In this document: positions 51,225-61,849 of the stretch, in pieces
Layout: every line of letters begins with the position of its first letter
Position numbering within the stretch: position 1 is the first letter of the stretch
Assembly: GCF_002909375.1 (NCBI RefSeq)
Contig: NZ_PPXD01000009.1
Span: 124,001 to 188,000 of the forward strand
Direction of reading: 5' to 3'
DNA length: 64,000 nucleotides
Origin: Cryobacterium zongtaii
Lineage (GTDB): Bacteria; Actinomycetota; Actinomycetes; Actinomycetales; Microbacteriaceae
The notes under the pieces: generated by a model
The model's database searches: none
What the model was told of the DNA's origin: nothing
What the model saw: only the letters and a program-made list of their open reading frames with translations
Position numbers and translations under genes: made by a program

Positions 51225-52235
51225 AGGGGTGGCGAGGGTGGACTGGCGCAACACGAGCCGGGTCGGCAGCTCGATCCTGTCGAAGTGCTCCCCGCCGCGG
51301 GCGCGCATTTCGTGCACGAGGGCCACCGCGCGGGCGGCCATCGCCCCCAGCGGCTGGTGCACGCTGGTCAGCGGAGGTGACGCCACAATGGAGCGCGGTT
51401 CGTCGTCGAAGCCGATCACACTGATGTCCGCGGGAATGCGCAGCCCGGCCCGCCGGGCCGCGGGGTACACCGCCAGGGCCATGGCGTCGTTGCAGGCGAA
51501 GACGCCCACAGGGGTGCGGTCACCGGAGAACAGGTCGGGGATCGCGGTGCTGAGACCAGCGCCGTCCCAGCCCACGTCCACGCGCGTGACCGGGGCGCCG
51601 GGCGCGTGCTCGGCGATCGCGCGGCGGAAGCCCTCCTCGCGAGCCTTGCCGAACCTGAACCGCGGGGTGCCGGTGATCACGGCGAAGCGGCCGAGGCCCG
51701 TGGCGGCCAGGTGTGCGCCGGCGTCGTAACCGCCCTGGTGGTCGGTCGTGCCCACGCTGGCCAGCTCGCCGTTGGGGTCGGACCGAGGGTCCAGCAACAC
51801 CAGGGGGATCCTCAGCCCCCGCAGCTCGGTGAGTTGCCGACGGGTGGGCCTGATGAGGCCCAGGATCACGCCGGACGGCCGGCGGGTGGCGACCCGCGCG
51901 GGCCAGTCGTCGGCGGGGTCGTCCCGCTCGAGGGTGAGCACGAGGTCGTAGCCGTGCTCGAAGGCACTGCGCCGCGCACCCGCCGTGACCTCGTCGGTCC
52001 AGGCATCGTCGAAGGAGCCGAGCACGAGCTCGATCAATCGCGTGTCCAGGGTGCTGGGCCGTCCGCGCGACGACGTGCCCCGGTCGTAGCCCAGCGCGGT
52101 CGCGGCCGCCAGAACCCGTTCCCGGGTGGCCAGACCCAGTTCGCCGCGCCCAGCCAGGGCGCGTGAGGCTGTGGCGATGGACACTCCCGCTCGCTCGGCG
52201 ACATCACTGAGTGTCACCCGTGCCGTTTCGCCCAT
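51207..52235 (-). CDS. LacI family regulator of the Gfo/Idh/MocA-ThuA cluster
   Basis: The protein has 342 residues from the ATG at 52235, with GGAGG upstream. The helix-turn-helix is VTLSDVAERAGVSIATASRAL, followed by the effector domain with VGVFACNDAMALAVYPAARRAG and ISVIGFDDEPRSIVASPPLTSV. It is divergent from the sugar oxidoreductase operon, with a perfect LacI-type operator between. Its last codons lie inside the palindromic element copy B. Confidence 0.92.
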   Translation of the reverse strand: MGETARVTLSDVAERAGVSIATASRALAGRGELGLATRERVLAAATALGYDRGTSSRGRPSTLDTRLIELVLGSFDDAWTDEVTAGARRSAFEHGYDLVLTLERDDPADDWPARVATRRPSGVILGLIRPTRRQLTELRGLRIPLVLLDPRSDPNGELASVGTTDHQGGYDAGAHLAATGLGRFAVITGTPRFRFGKAREEGFRRAIAEHAPGAPVTRVDVGWDGAGLSTAIPDLFSGDRTPVGVFACNDAMALAVYPAARRAGLRIPADISVIGFDDEPRSIVASPPLTSVHQPLGAMAARAVALVHEMRARGGEHFDRIELPTRLVLRQSTLATPPRTVN

Positions 52236-52255
52236 CACCCTGCCTCCTCCCACCA

Positions 52256-52269
52256 TTTTTGCGCAAAAA
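52256..52269. promoter_or_regulatory. LacI-family operator TTTTTGCGCAAAAA
   Basis: This perfect 14-bp palindrome with a central GCGC lies 21 bp from the lacI start and 78 bp from the first oxidoreductase gene, in the divergent promoter region. Confidence 0.8.
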
Positions 52270-52346
52270 AGTGCCGGGGTGGTGCTGGTGCTGCCATCCT
52301 CGCAAAGGACAAGCGTCCGACGATGGTGTCGACTGAAGGAGCGCGA

Positions 52347-53540
52347 ATGGCAGACCAGACCCCGCTGCGGGTGGCGTTGATCGGAACCGCGTTCATGGGC
52401 GCGGCCCATTCGCAGGCCTGGCGCACGGCGCCGAGGTTCTTCGACCTTCCCCGAGAACCCGAAATGGCGCTGCTCGTGGGCCGGTCCGCTGACACCACCG
52501 CCGCGCAGGCCACAAAACTGGGCTGGCAGGAGTGGTCGACCGACTGGCGCGAAGCCGTCTCCCGCGACGACATCGACGTCATCGACATCTGCACTCCGGG
52601 TGACACCCACGTCGAGATCGCCCTGGCCGCCCTCGCGGCCGGCAAGCACGTGCTGTGCGAGAAGCCGCTGGCCAATTCCGTGGCTGAAGCCGTGGCGATG
52701 GCCGACGCCGCCGAGCAGGCCGCCCAGTCCGGCGTGCTGTCGATGTGCGGCTTCAGCTACCGCCGCACGCCGGCGCTGGCGCTGGCCCGCCGGTTCATCG
52801 CCGAGGGCCGGTTGGGCGCTATCCGGCACGTGCGGGCTGACTACCTGCAGGACTGGCTGAGCGATCCGGCGGCCCCGCTCAGCTGGCGGCTGGACAAGGC
52901 CAAGGCCGGCTCCGGGGCGCTCGGCGACATCGGCGCACACAGCATCGACACCGCGCAATGGCTCACCGGCGAGAGCATCACCGAGGTCTCTGCGACCCTG
53001 CGCACCTTTGTCACCGAACGTCCGCAGCGCGGCGCGGCGGCCGGACTCGGCGGTGTCGCCGACCCCGACGCGGCCCGCGGGCCGGTCACGGTCGACGATG
53101 CGATGGCGTTCACCGCCACCTTCTCCGGCGGGGCCCTGGGAGTGTTCGAGGCCACCCGGATGGCCACCGGCCGTCGCAACGCGAACCGCATCGAGATCAA
53201 CGGTGAGAGCGGATCGATAGCCTTCGACTTCGAGCGGATGAACGAACTCGAGTACTTCGACGGCCGCGGTACCGACCCCGAGGCCGAGGGTTTCCGCCGC
53301 ATCGTCGTCACCGATCCCGTGCATCCCTACGTCGCCAACTGGTGGCCCACCGGGCACGGCCTCGGCTACGAGCACCTGTTCACCCACCAGATGGTCGATT
53401 TCGTGACCGCCATCGGCGCCGGAACCGCGCCCTCGCCGGGCTTCGGCGAGGCGCTCGATGTTCAACGGGTACTCGCCGCGGTCGAGGCGAGCGCCAAGGC
53501 CAGATCCCAGACGACGCCCGTGGAACGGAGAACCGCATGA
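52347..53540 (+). CDS. Gfo/Idh/MocA family oxidoreductase (first)
   Basis: The protein has 397 residues from the ATG at 52347, with GAAGGAG upstream. The N-terminal Rossmann domain has VALIGTAFMGAAHS, and the family motif GKHVLCEKPLANS contains the catalytic-site Lys. The C-terminal alpha/beta domain contains SGALGDIGAHSID. Members oxidise sugars, inositols or glycosides with NAD(P). It is coupled by ATGA overlap to a ThuA-like gene and a second Gfo/Idh/MocA gene. That recalls the thuB-thuA trehalose pathway, in which a 3-keto sugar is formed; the actual substrate is unknown. Confidence 0.9.
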   Translation: MADQTPLRVALIGTAFMGAAHSQAWRTAPRFFDLPREPEMALLVGRSADTTAAQATKLGWQEWSTDWREAVSRDDIDVIDICTPGDTHVEIALAALAAGKHVLCEKPLANSVAEAVAMADAAEQAAQSGVLSMCGFSYRRTPALALARRFIAEGRLGAIRHVRADYLQDWLSDPAAPLSWRLDKAKAGSGALGDIGAHSIDTAQWLTGESITEVSATLRTFVTERPQRGAAAGLGGVADPDAARGPVTVDDAMAFTATFSGGALGVFEATRMATGRRNANRIEINGESGSIAFDFERMNELEYFDGRGTDPEAEGFRRIVVTDPVHPYVANWWPTGHGLGYEHLFTHQMVDFVTAIGAGTAPSPGFGEALDVQRVLAAVEASAKARSQTTPVERRTA

Positions 53541-54241
53541 CCCAGCACAACGCCCTGATCGTTCGAGGAGGCTGGGACGGCCACCACCCCGTCGCCGCCA
53601 CGGAGATGTTCCTACCGTTCCTCGCCGCACACGACTACTCGGTGCAGATCGAGGAGTCACCCGAGATCTACGCCGACGCCGAGCAGATGGCCCGGTTCGA
53701 CCTCATCGTGCAGAGCGTCACGATGAGTGAGATCAGCGGCGACCAGGTCGCGGGACTTCGCGCGGCGGTGGCCGCCGGCACCGGTCTCACGGGCTGGCAC
53801 GGCGGCATCGCCGACTCCTTCCGGGCCTCCGCCGACTACCTGCAGCTGATCGGCGGCCAGTTCGCCACCCACCCGGGCAAACCGCCCGCGGACCGGGTCG
53901 ACGGCGCGCAGGAGAACAACTACCTGGACTACACGGTGCAGATGACGCCGCTCGGCCGGGAGCATCCGATCACCGCCGGCCTCGCCGACTTCGACCTGTG
54001 CACCGAGCAGTACTGGGTGCTGCACGACGACCTCATCGATGTGCTCGCCACGACGACCCATCCGGCGCCCGACTGGGAGCCCTGGCACCGGCCCATCACC
54101 TCGCCGGCGGTGTGGACCCGGCTCTGGGGCGCGGGTCGCCTATGCGTCAGCACCGCGGGGCACAGCCCGGAGGTTCTCGCCGACCCCAACGTACGCACCA
54201 TCATCGAAAGGGGCATGCTGTGGGCCACCCGCACCGCCTAG
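53537..54241 (+). CDS. ThuA-like domain protein
   Basis: This 234-residue protein belongs to the ThuA family, with a class I glutamine-amidotransferase-like fold lacking the usual Cys nucleophile. Visible marks are LIVRGGWDGHHP at the N-terminus, the TGWHGGIADSF loop and the EQYWVLHD motif. ThuA proteins take part in utilisation of trehalose and related disaccharides via keto-sugar intermediates. It lies between two oxidoreductase genes with overlapping starts, so all three act together. Confidence 0.87.
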   Translation: MTQHNALIVRGGWDGHHPVAATEMFLPFLAAHDYSVQIEESPEIYADAEQMARFDLIVQSVTMSEISGDQVAGLRAAVAAGTGLTGWHGGIADSFRASADYLQLIGGQFATHPGKPPADRVDGAQENNYLDYTVQMTPLGREHPITAGLADFDLCTEQYWVLHDDLIDVLATTTHPAPDWEPWHRPITSPAVWTRLWGAGRLCVSTAGHSPEVLADPNVRTIIERGMLWATRTA

Positions 54242-55326
54242 GAATCGTAGGCCTGGGCAACATCTCGGCCGCCTACCTCGACACTCTCGCCGACAGCGCC
54301 CAGATCCGGATCACGGCGGTCGCCGACCTCGACACCGCCCGGGCCCGCACCCTGGCCGACCGGCTGCCGCACGCGCGAGCCCTGTCGGTGTCCGAGCTGG
54401 TCGCCAGCGACGAGGTCGACACCGTGCTGAACCTCACCATCCCGGCCGCGCACGCCGAGATCGCGCTGGCCGCGATCGGCCACGGCAAGAACGTTTACGG
54501 GGAGAAGCCGCTGGCCGCCCGGATGGCCGACGCCCGCGAGATCGTTGCCGCGGCGCTTGCCGCCGGGGTGGGCCTGGGCAGCGCGCCGGACACCGTTCTC
54601 GGTACCGGCTTGCAGACCGCTCGTCACGCGATCGACGACGGCCTGATCGGGCGCCCGCTGGCCGCATCCGCCGTCATGGTGACAGCGGGGCACGAACGCT
54701 GGCACCCCAGCCCCGACTTCTACTACCAGAGCGGCGGCGGCCCGCTGCTGGACATGGGCCCGTACTACGTGGCCGCCCTGGTGCACCTGCTCGGGCCGGT
54801 GCGCTCGGTCACCGGCGCGGCCAGCCGGCTGCGGGGCACGCGCACGATCACGCAGGGCCCGCGGGCCGGCGCGGTGATCCCGGTCGACGTCGACACGCAC
54901 ATCACCGGGGTGCTCGAGCACGACAGTGGCGCCCTGTCCACGATCACGACGAGCTTCGACGGCGCCGCCACCGACGCGGCCCCCCTCGAGGTGCACGGTG
55001 AGAACGGCACCCTCTCGGTGCCAGACCCGAACCGGTTCGACGGCGAGACGCGCTTCTTCGAGCTCGGGGCTACCCAGTGGCGGCCCCTGCCGACGGCGGC
55101 CGGTTACCTGGACAGCGCCCGCGGTATCGGCCTGCTCGACTTCATCGCGGCCGGCCCCGACCGTGCGGCCCGCGCGAACGGTGACATCGCGCTGCATTCC
55201 CTCGACGTGATGACCTCGCTGCTGCAGTCGGCCGCCGAGGGGCGCCGGCTCGAGCTGACCACGACGACCGAGCGCCCCCTCGCGGTGCCGCTGACCGCCC
55301 GGGAGGTCTGGTCGCAACGCGAGTGA
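54220..55326 (+). CDS. Gfo/Idh/MocA family oxidoreductase (second)
   Basis: The protein has 368 residues from the GTG at 54220, chosen for AAGGGG six bases upstream; it overlaps ThuA by 22 bases. The Rossmann motif is GIVGLGNISAAYLD and the family motif is GKNVYGEKPLAARM. The substrate side has GGGPLLDMGPYYVAAL. Two diverged family members in one operon suggest successive oxidation and reduction at sugar carbons. The operon has no transporter; uptake must be encoded elsewhere. The palindromic element copy C follows the stop. Confidence 0.9.
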   Translation: MGHPHRLGIVGLGNISAAYLDTLADSAQIRITAVADLDTARARTLADRLPHARALSVSELVASDEVDTVLNLTIPAAHAEIALAAIGHGKNVYGEKPLAARMADAREIVAAALAAGVGLGSAPDTVLGTGLQTARHAIDDGLIGRPLAASAVMVTAGHERWHPSPDFYYQSGGGPLLDMGPYYVAALVHLLGPVRSVTGAASRLRGTRTITQGPRAGAVIPVDVDTHITGVLEHDSGALSTITTSFDGAATDAAPLEVHGENGTLSVPDPNRFDGETRFFELGATQWRPLPTAAGYLDSARGIGLLDFIAAGPDRAARANGDIALHSLDVMTSLLQSAAEGRRLELTTTTERPLAVPLTAREVWSQRE

Positions 55327-55330
55327 CACC

Positions 55331-55393
55331 TCGCGGACGGTGAGTCAAGCCCCGAAAACCTCTGGTTTTCGGGGCTTTTCTCTCAGCTCGCGA
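55331..55393. repeat. Palindromic element, copy C, bidirectional terminator
   Basis: Perfect 14-bp arms AAGCCCCGAAAACC (55347-55360) and GGTTTTCGGGGCTT (55364-55377) with a 3-base loop are followed by TTTCT on the plus strand. Outer arms TCGCGGACGGTGAG and CTCAGCTCGCGA frame it. The right outer arm encodes the TGA stop of the convergent minus-strand gene. It serves two convergent genes. Confidence 0.85.
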
Positions 55394-55862
55394 AACTGGT
55401 GGCGGCCAGGACCGTGCGGCCGGCCTCGTGCGTGCGGGGGAGCATGTCCACCAGGGCGACTTGACCGAGGGTGAGGGACTGGCCGGGGTGAAGGCGGGCG
55501 GGCGGCTTGTGCGTCACATGGGCGCGGAAACCGTCGCCGGTGAAGGCCGGTTCGTCTGGAGCGGCGGCGAACGGCCGTAGGGTGTCCACCAGGGTGCGGT
55601 GCAGTCGGGTGAGTCCCTCGTGCGGGAGCAGCATCGTGACGGGGATGGTGTGCCGCCGCCCGAACAGCGCGTCCTCGCCGGCGACGACGGTGAGCGGCGC
55701 CTGGTTCTCGACGGCGAGACGGATGGCGTGGCCGACGTCGCCGGGGTCGGCATCCGTGAGAAACGGCGCCAGCACCGTGACGTGCAGGGGCCATTCGGCC
55801 ACGGCGAAGCCGGCGCCCACCCGCAGCGGCACCACGGGGAGCACCACCACCAGGCGGGGCAT
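55383..55862 (-). CDS. 2'-5' RNA ligase / 2H phosphoesterase family protein
   Basis: The protein has 159 residues from the ATG at 55862 (a GTG directly before it is also possible). Two H-x-T motifs, HVTVL near residue 28 and HVTHK near residue 115, define the 2H phosphoesterase fold. Such enzymes open or make cyclic phosphodiesters on RNA or nucleotides. The start overlaps the stop of the upstream histidine kinase gene, so it is probably the last gene of that operon. Confidence 0.8.
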   Translation of the reverse strand: MPRLVVVLPVVPLRVGAGFAVAEWPLHVTVLAPFLTDADPGDVGHAIRLAVENQAPLTVVAGEDALFGRRHTIPVTMLLPHEGLTRLHRTLVDTLRPFAAAPDEPAFTGDGFRAHVTHKPPARLHPGQSLTLGQVALVDMLPRTHEAGRTVLAATSFAS

Positions 55863-57394
55863 CACGGGCGCCGGGTGCCCGGGGTGGGCAGGGTGACCGT
55901 GAAGGCGGTGCCCGCGGGGGAGGACCGCACCCGGATGGTGCCTCGGTGCGCCTCGGCGATCGACAGGGCGATCGCCAGGCCCAGGCCGGTGCTGCGAGGG
56001 CCGCCGGACACCTGGGTCCTGGAGGCATCGCCGCGCGCGAAGCGTTCGAAGATCACCGGCAGCAGATCTGCGGTGATGCCCGGCCCGTCATCCTGCACGC
56101 TCAGCTGCACCGGCATGCCGGGCGAGCCCACCCGCAGCCGGGCGGTCACGCTGCTGGCGGGCGGGGTGTGCACCCTGGCATTGGAGAGCAGATTCGCCAC
56201 CAGCTGGTGCAGGCGTTCCCGGTCGCCGCGCACGACCACGGCAGTGTCCGGCACCTCGGCGAGCCAGCTGTGCGACGGCGCGGATGCCCTGGCGTCGTTC
56301 ACCGCGGTCAGCAGCAGGTCGGCGAGGTCCACGTCTTCCACATGCAGGTCCTGGCCCTCGTCGAGACGGGCGAGCAGCAGCAGGTCGCTCACGAGCGAGC
56401 TCATCCGCCGAGCCTCGGATTCGATCCGGGCGAGGGAGTACTCGGTGATCTCGGGCAGCTCGGCGCTGTCCTGCCGGGTCAGTTCGGCGTAGCCCTGGAT
56501 GGCCGCGAGCGGGGTGCGCAGCTCGTGGGAGGCATCCGTGACGAACCGGCGCATCCGCCGGTCGGTGGCGGCCCGCACGCTGAGGGCGGTGTCGACGTGG
56601 TCGAGCAGTTGGTTGAGGGCTTCACCCACCTTGCCCGTCTCGGTGCGGGGATCGGTGTCTGCGGCCGCGAGGCGGGTGGAAATGCCGTGGTCGCCCACGG
56701 CCAACGGCAGCGCGGTCACCTCGACGGCGGTCTCGACCACCCGGGCCAGGGGGCGCAGGGCGAGTCGCACGACCAGAATCGTGCCCAGCACGGTTCCCGC
56801 CAGCGCCAGCACCGTGAAGACGGCGATGGCCAGGCCCTGGCGCAACAACGCCATCTCGGCGGCCTCGAGGGGTACGCCGGCCACCAGCAGCTCGCCGTCG
56901 TTGACGACTGTCGCGACGCGGTAACTGCCGAGGTCGCCCAGGTTCAGGCTTCGGTTCTCCCCGTCCGACTCGAGATCGGTGACGGCAAGCTCGATCGCCT
57001 CGATCGCGTCGGTCGAGAGCACAACGGCGCCGGTGCCCGAGAACAGGGCGGAGTCGGCGACCACACCATCAGCGACGACCGCGATCACGGTGCCACGCCC
57101 GTGCCCGACAAAATCGACGAAGGACTTGGCCACGCCGCCGCCGTGCCCGTGCCCGCCGACGGCGGGCGGACCCCGGTACTTGTCGACAGACTGGCTCAGC
57201 GCCGACAGCGACGCCGTGAGCTGGGCATCGGCCACGGTGTTCGTGGAAGTGCTCAACACGGCGATGCTCAGCAGGCCCATGCCCAGAAGCACCGCTGCCA
57301 CGACGCCGGCGATTCCCACCACCAGTCGGCGGCGGAGCGTCCAGGGCGCCGCTCCGCGCTCGGGGGGAGCCGTCGATGAACCGACCGCGCTCAC
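55862..57394 (-). CDS. Sensor histidine kinase (OmpR-type partner)
   Basis: The protein has 510 residues. TM1 is at about 23-48 and TM2 at about 185-210. Between them lies an extracytoplasmic domain of about 135 residues with an unusual His/Gly-rich GGHGHGGG stretch that might bind metal. A HAMP region, the H-box ASHELRTPL, the N-box LLSNARVHTPP and the G-boxes QDDGPGI and STGLGLAI follow. The start overlaps the response-regulator stop by four bases. The signal is not known. Confidence 0.92.
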   Translation of the reverse strand: MSAVGSSTAPPERGAAPWTLRRRLVVGIAGVVAAVLLGMGLLSIAVLSTSTNTVADAQLTASLSALSQSVDKYRGPPAVGGHGHGGGVAKSFVDFVGHGRGTVIAVVADGVVADSALFSGTGAVVLSTDAIEAIELAVTDLESDGENRSLNLGDLGSYRVATVVNDGELLVAGVPLEAAEMALLRQGLAIAVFTVLALAGTVLGTILVVRLALRPLARVVETAVEVTALPLAVGDHGISTRLAAADTDPRTETGKVGEALNQLLDHVDTALSVRAATDRRMRRFVTDASHELRTPLAAIQGYAELTRQDSAELPEITEYSLARIESEARRMSSLVSDLLLLARLDEGQDLHVEDVDLADLLLTAVNDARASAPSHSWLAEVPDTAVVVRGDRERLHQLVANLLSNARVHTPPASSVTARLRVGSPGMPVQLSVQDDGPGITADLLPVIFERFARGDASRTQVSGGPRSTGLGLAIALSIAEAHRGTIRVRSSPAGTAFTVTLPTPGTRRP

Positions 57395-58170
57395 TCCGCG
57401 GGCCGCAGCATGTAGCCGACACCGCGCACGGTGTGCAGCATCGGGGCGCGTTCCGCATCGATCTTCTTGCGCAGGTACGACACGTAGAGGTCCACGATGC
57501 TCCCGCGCCCGGCGAAGTCGTAGTTCCAGACCTCGTCGAGGATCTGCGCCCGGCTCAGCACCCGCATCGGGTTGCGCATGAAGTAGCGCAACAGGTCGAA
57601 CTCGGTCGTGGTGAGCATGATGTCGGCGTCATCGCGACGCACCCGATAGCTGGTTTCGTCCAGGGTCAGGGTGCCCACCACCAGCGCGGCCTGCTCCTCG
57701 GGGACGGCCTGCACGGTGCGGCGCAGCAGCCCGCGCAGCCGGGCCACGAGTTCCTCGAGGCTGAACGGCTTGGTCATGTAGTCGTCACCGCCGGCGGTCA
57801 GGCCGATGATGCGGTCGTCCACAGAGTCCCTGGCGGTGAGGAACAGGGTCGGCGTGGTGGAGCCGCCGGAGCGCAGGTGGCGCAGCACGCTCAATCCGTC
57901 GGTGTCCGGCAGCATGATGTCCAGGATCACGACGTCCGGCCGGTTGTCCCGGTAGGCCCGCAGGGCGGCCTGCCCGGTGTGGGCGACGTCCACGATCCAG
58001 CCCTCATAACTCAGCGCCAGGCTCACCAGATTGGTGAGGGTGTCCTCGTCGTCGACGAGGAGAACCCGGATGGCGGAGCCGTCGAGCCGGGAGATCCGCG
58101 GGAGCTTCGCCAGCACGGCGCGTCGGCGTACGGAGTCCGCGGCGGGATCGGGTGAGGTCGAGGGCGGCAC
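57391..58170 (-). CDS. OmpR/PhoB family response regulator
   Basis: This 259-residue protein starts at GTG 58170. After a ~30-residue leader the receiver domain has VLLVDDED, the phospho-acceptor in VVILDIMLPD, and TKPF. The C-terminal winged helix contains LTTTEFDLLRYFMRNPMRV and VDLYVSYLRKKID. It resembles mycobacterial TrcR/TcrX-type regulators. It is divergent from dnaK, and one HAIR element lies 36 bp upstream of its start, so HspR might also control it. Confidence 0.92.
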   Translation of the reverse strand: MPPSTSPDPAADSVRRRAVLAKLPRISRLDGSAIRVLLVDDEDTLTNLVSLALSYEGWIVDVAHTGQAALRAYRDNRPDVVILDIMLPDTDGLSVLRHLRSGGSTTPTLFLTARDSVDDRIIGLTAGGDDYMTKPFSLEELVARLRGLLRRTVQAVPEEQAALVVGTLTLDETSYRVRRDDADIMLTTTEFDLLRYFMRNPMRVLSRAQILDEVWNYDFAGRGSIVDLYVSYLRKKIDAERAPMLHTVRGVGYMLRPAE

Positions 58171-58205
58171 ACGTTATTGTCCCACTTCTTGTGAGAATGC
58201 TGGGA

Positions 58206-58226
58206 GTTGAGCCTCTCCGACTCAAC
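58206..58226. promoter_or_regulatory. HAIR element 1 (HspR site), near the response-regulator start
   Basis: GTTGAGC-N7-ACTCAAC matches the HspR-binding inverted repeat CTTGAGT-N7-ACTCAAG with end-base changes that keep dyad symmetry. It is 36 bp upstream of the response regulator and 112 bp upstream of dnaK. Confidence 0.75.
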
Positions 58227-58269
58227 TTTGGCGACCCCGGCTTGACTTAGGTTTTTGGGCGGTGGCACA

Positions 58270-58290
58270 CTTGAGCCAGCAACACTCAAG
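58270..58290. promoter_or_regulatory. HAIR element 2 (HspR site), near dnaK
   Basis: CTTGAGC-N7-ACTCAAG is a near-perfect HAIR box 48 bp upstream of dnaK. TTGACT at 58242-58247 could be the -35 of the dnaK promoter. Confidence 0.88.
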
Positions 58291-58337
58291 TCTTTGAAAC
58301 AGGCCTTGAACCCAAACTTTGAAGGAGATACTCTCAC

Positions 58338-60205
<1,868 letters not shown>

Positions 60206-60206
<1 letters not shown>

Positions 60207-60841
60207 TGAGCGACGCCAACCGTCCGGACGAGAACCGTCCCGAAGACGAGTCTGCTGCTGCTGCGGGAGCGCCCGAATCGGGCGCCCCCGCGGCGGGCGG
60301 GCCGGACTCCGACGCGGCCGCTCCGGCCGAGTTCGTCGACGCGGCTGACGCCGCGGGCATCGAGGAGGACGAGCTGACCGTGCAGGACATCCTGGACGCG
60401 GCCGACCTCGAGGCATCCGACCCCTCCAGCGAGCACCTCGCCGACCTCAAGCGGGTCACCGCGGAGTACGCCAACTACCGTAAGCGCACCGAGGCCAACC
60501 GGGAGATCGAGCGCGAGCGCGTCACCGGCGAAGTCGTCAAGGTACTGCTGCCGGTGCTGGACGACCTGTACCGGGCCGAGAAGCACGGCGATCTCGAGGG
60601 CGACACCGCCTTCGCGACCATCGCGGCCAAGCTGCGCGCCAGCACCGAGCGCATCGGCCTCAAGCCGTACGGCACCGTCGGCGACGTGTTCGACCCCACC
60701 GTGCACGAGGCCATCTTCCAGATGCCCACGCCCGACATCGACGTGGAAACCGTCGGCGACGTCGTCGAGACCGGCTACTACCTCGGGTCCTCGCTGTTGC
60801 GGGTGGCCAAGGTCGTCGTGCAGGTACCGAGCGATGGCTAG
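60206..60841 (+). CDS. grpE: Nucleotide exchange factor GrpE
   Basis: The protein has 211 residues; its ATG shares one base with the dnaK stop. The N-terminal ~70 residues are acidic and disordered, and the coiled helix region follows (DLKRVTAEYANYRKRTEANR). The C-terminal beta domain contains VGDVFDPTVHEAIFQ. It releases ADP from DnaK. Confidence 0.96.
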
Positions 60842-61841
60842 CCAGGACTGGTTCGACAAGGACTTCTACAAGGTTCTCGGGGTGTCGAAGGACGTCTCCG
60901 CGGCCGACCTGAAGAAGGCATATCGCAAGCTGGCCCGCAAGTACCACCCCGACTCCAACCCGGGTAACCCCGCGGCGGAGGCGAAGTTCAAGGAGATCAG
61001 CGAGGCCCACTCGGTCATCGGTGACCCCGAACAGCGCAAGGAGTACGACGCCGTGCGCGCGATGGGCGGTGGAGCTCGCTTCACCGCCCCCGGGCAGGGC
61101 GGCCAGCAGGGCGGCTTCGACGACGTCTTCGGCGGCATGTTCGGTGGAGGAGCCCGTCAACAGCAGGGCTACTCCTACGAGCAGGCCGGCTTCGACGACA
61201 TCCTCGGCGGAATGTTCGGCCGTGGCGCCCAGGGTGGTGGTGGCCGGTTCGGCACCCCCACCGGAGGTTTCCGAGGCGCGGGCGGGCCGACCAGGGGGCG
61301 TGACGTGGTCGCGTCGACCACGGTCGACTTCATCACGGCCACCCACGGCGACCAGATCACCCTGCAGACGCAGGAGGGTCGGTCGATCAAGGTCAAGATT
61401 CCCGCCGGCGTGGCCGACGGGCAGAAGATCAAGCTGCGCGGGCAGGGGCAACCCAGCCCGGACGGCGGCGAGAACGGTGACATCGTGCTCACCGTCACCG
61501 TGCGCAAGCACCCGGTCTTCGAACGTGACGGACTCAACCTGCGTGTGAACGTGCCGGTGACCTTCGCTGAAGCCGCCCTCGGTGCCACCATCGAGGTGCC
61601 CACCCTGGGCGGGCCGCCGGTGAAGCTGCGCGTGGCGCCCGGCACCCCCAGTGGGCGGGTGCTGCGGGTCAAGGGTCGCGGTGTGGTCACCCCGAAGGGC
61701 ACCGGCGACCTGCTCGCCGAGGTTCAGGTGGCCGTTCCGTCGCACCTGTCGAAGGACGCCGAGGAGAAGCTGCTCGCGTTCAACGAGGCGCTGCCCAAGG
61801 AGAACCCGCGCGACGGACTGCTCGCCAGGGCCAAGGGCTGA
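60834..61841 (+). CDS. dnaJ: DnaJ co-chaperone without zinc finger
   Basis: The protein has 335 residues and overlaps grpE by eight bases. The J-domain has KKAYRKLARKYHPDSNPGN with the HPD tripeptide. A long Gly/Phe-rich region follows (residues ~80-145, including FGGMFGGG repeats), then the two C-terminal beta domains. The four CxxCxGxG zinc repeats are absent, as is usual for the dnaK-operon DnaJ of many actinobacteria, whose zinc-finger paralogue lies elsewhere beside hrcA. Confidence 0.95.
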   Translation: MASQDWFDKDFYKVLGVSKDVSAADLKKAYRKLARKYHPDSNPGNPAAEAKFKEISEAHSVIGDPEQRKEYDAVRAMGGGARFTAPGQGGQQGGFDDVFGGMFGGGARQQQGYSYEQAGFDDILGGMFGRGAQGGGGRFGTPTGGFRGAGGPTRGRDVVASTTVDFITATHGDQITLQTQEGRSIKVKIPAGVADGQKIKLRGQGQPSPDGGENGDIVLTVTVRKHPVFERDGLNLRVNVPVTFAEAALGATIEVPTLGGPPVKLRVAPGTPSGRVLRVKGRGVVTPKGTGDLLAEVQVAVPSHLSKDAEEKLLAFNEALPKENPRDGLLARAKG

Positions 61842-61849
61842 CACCGGTC

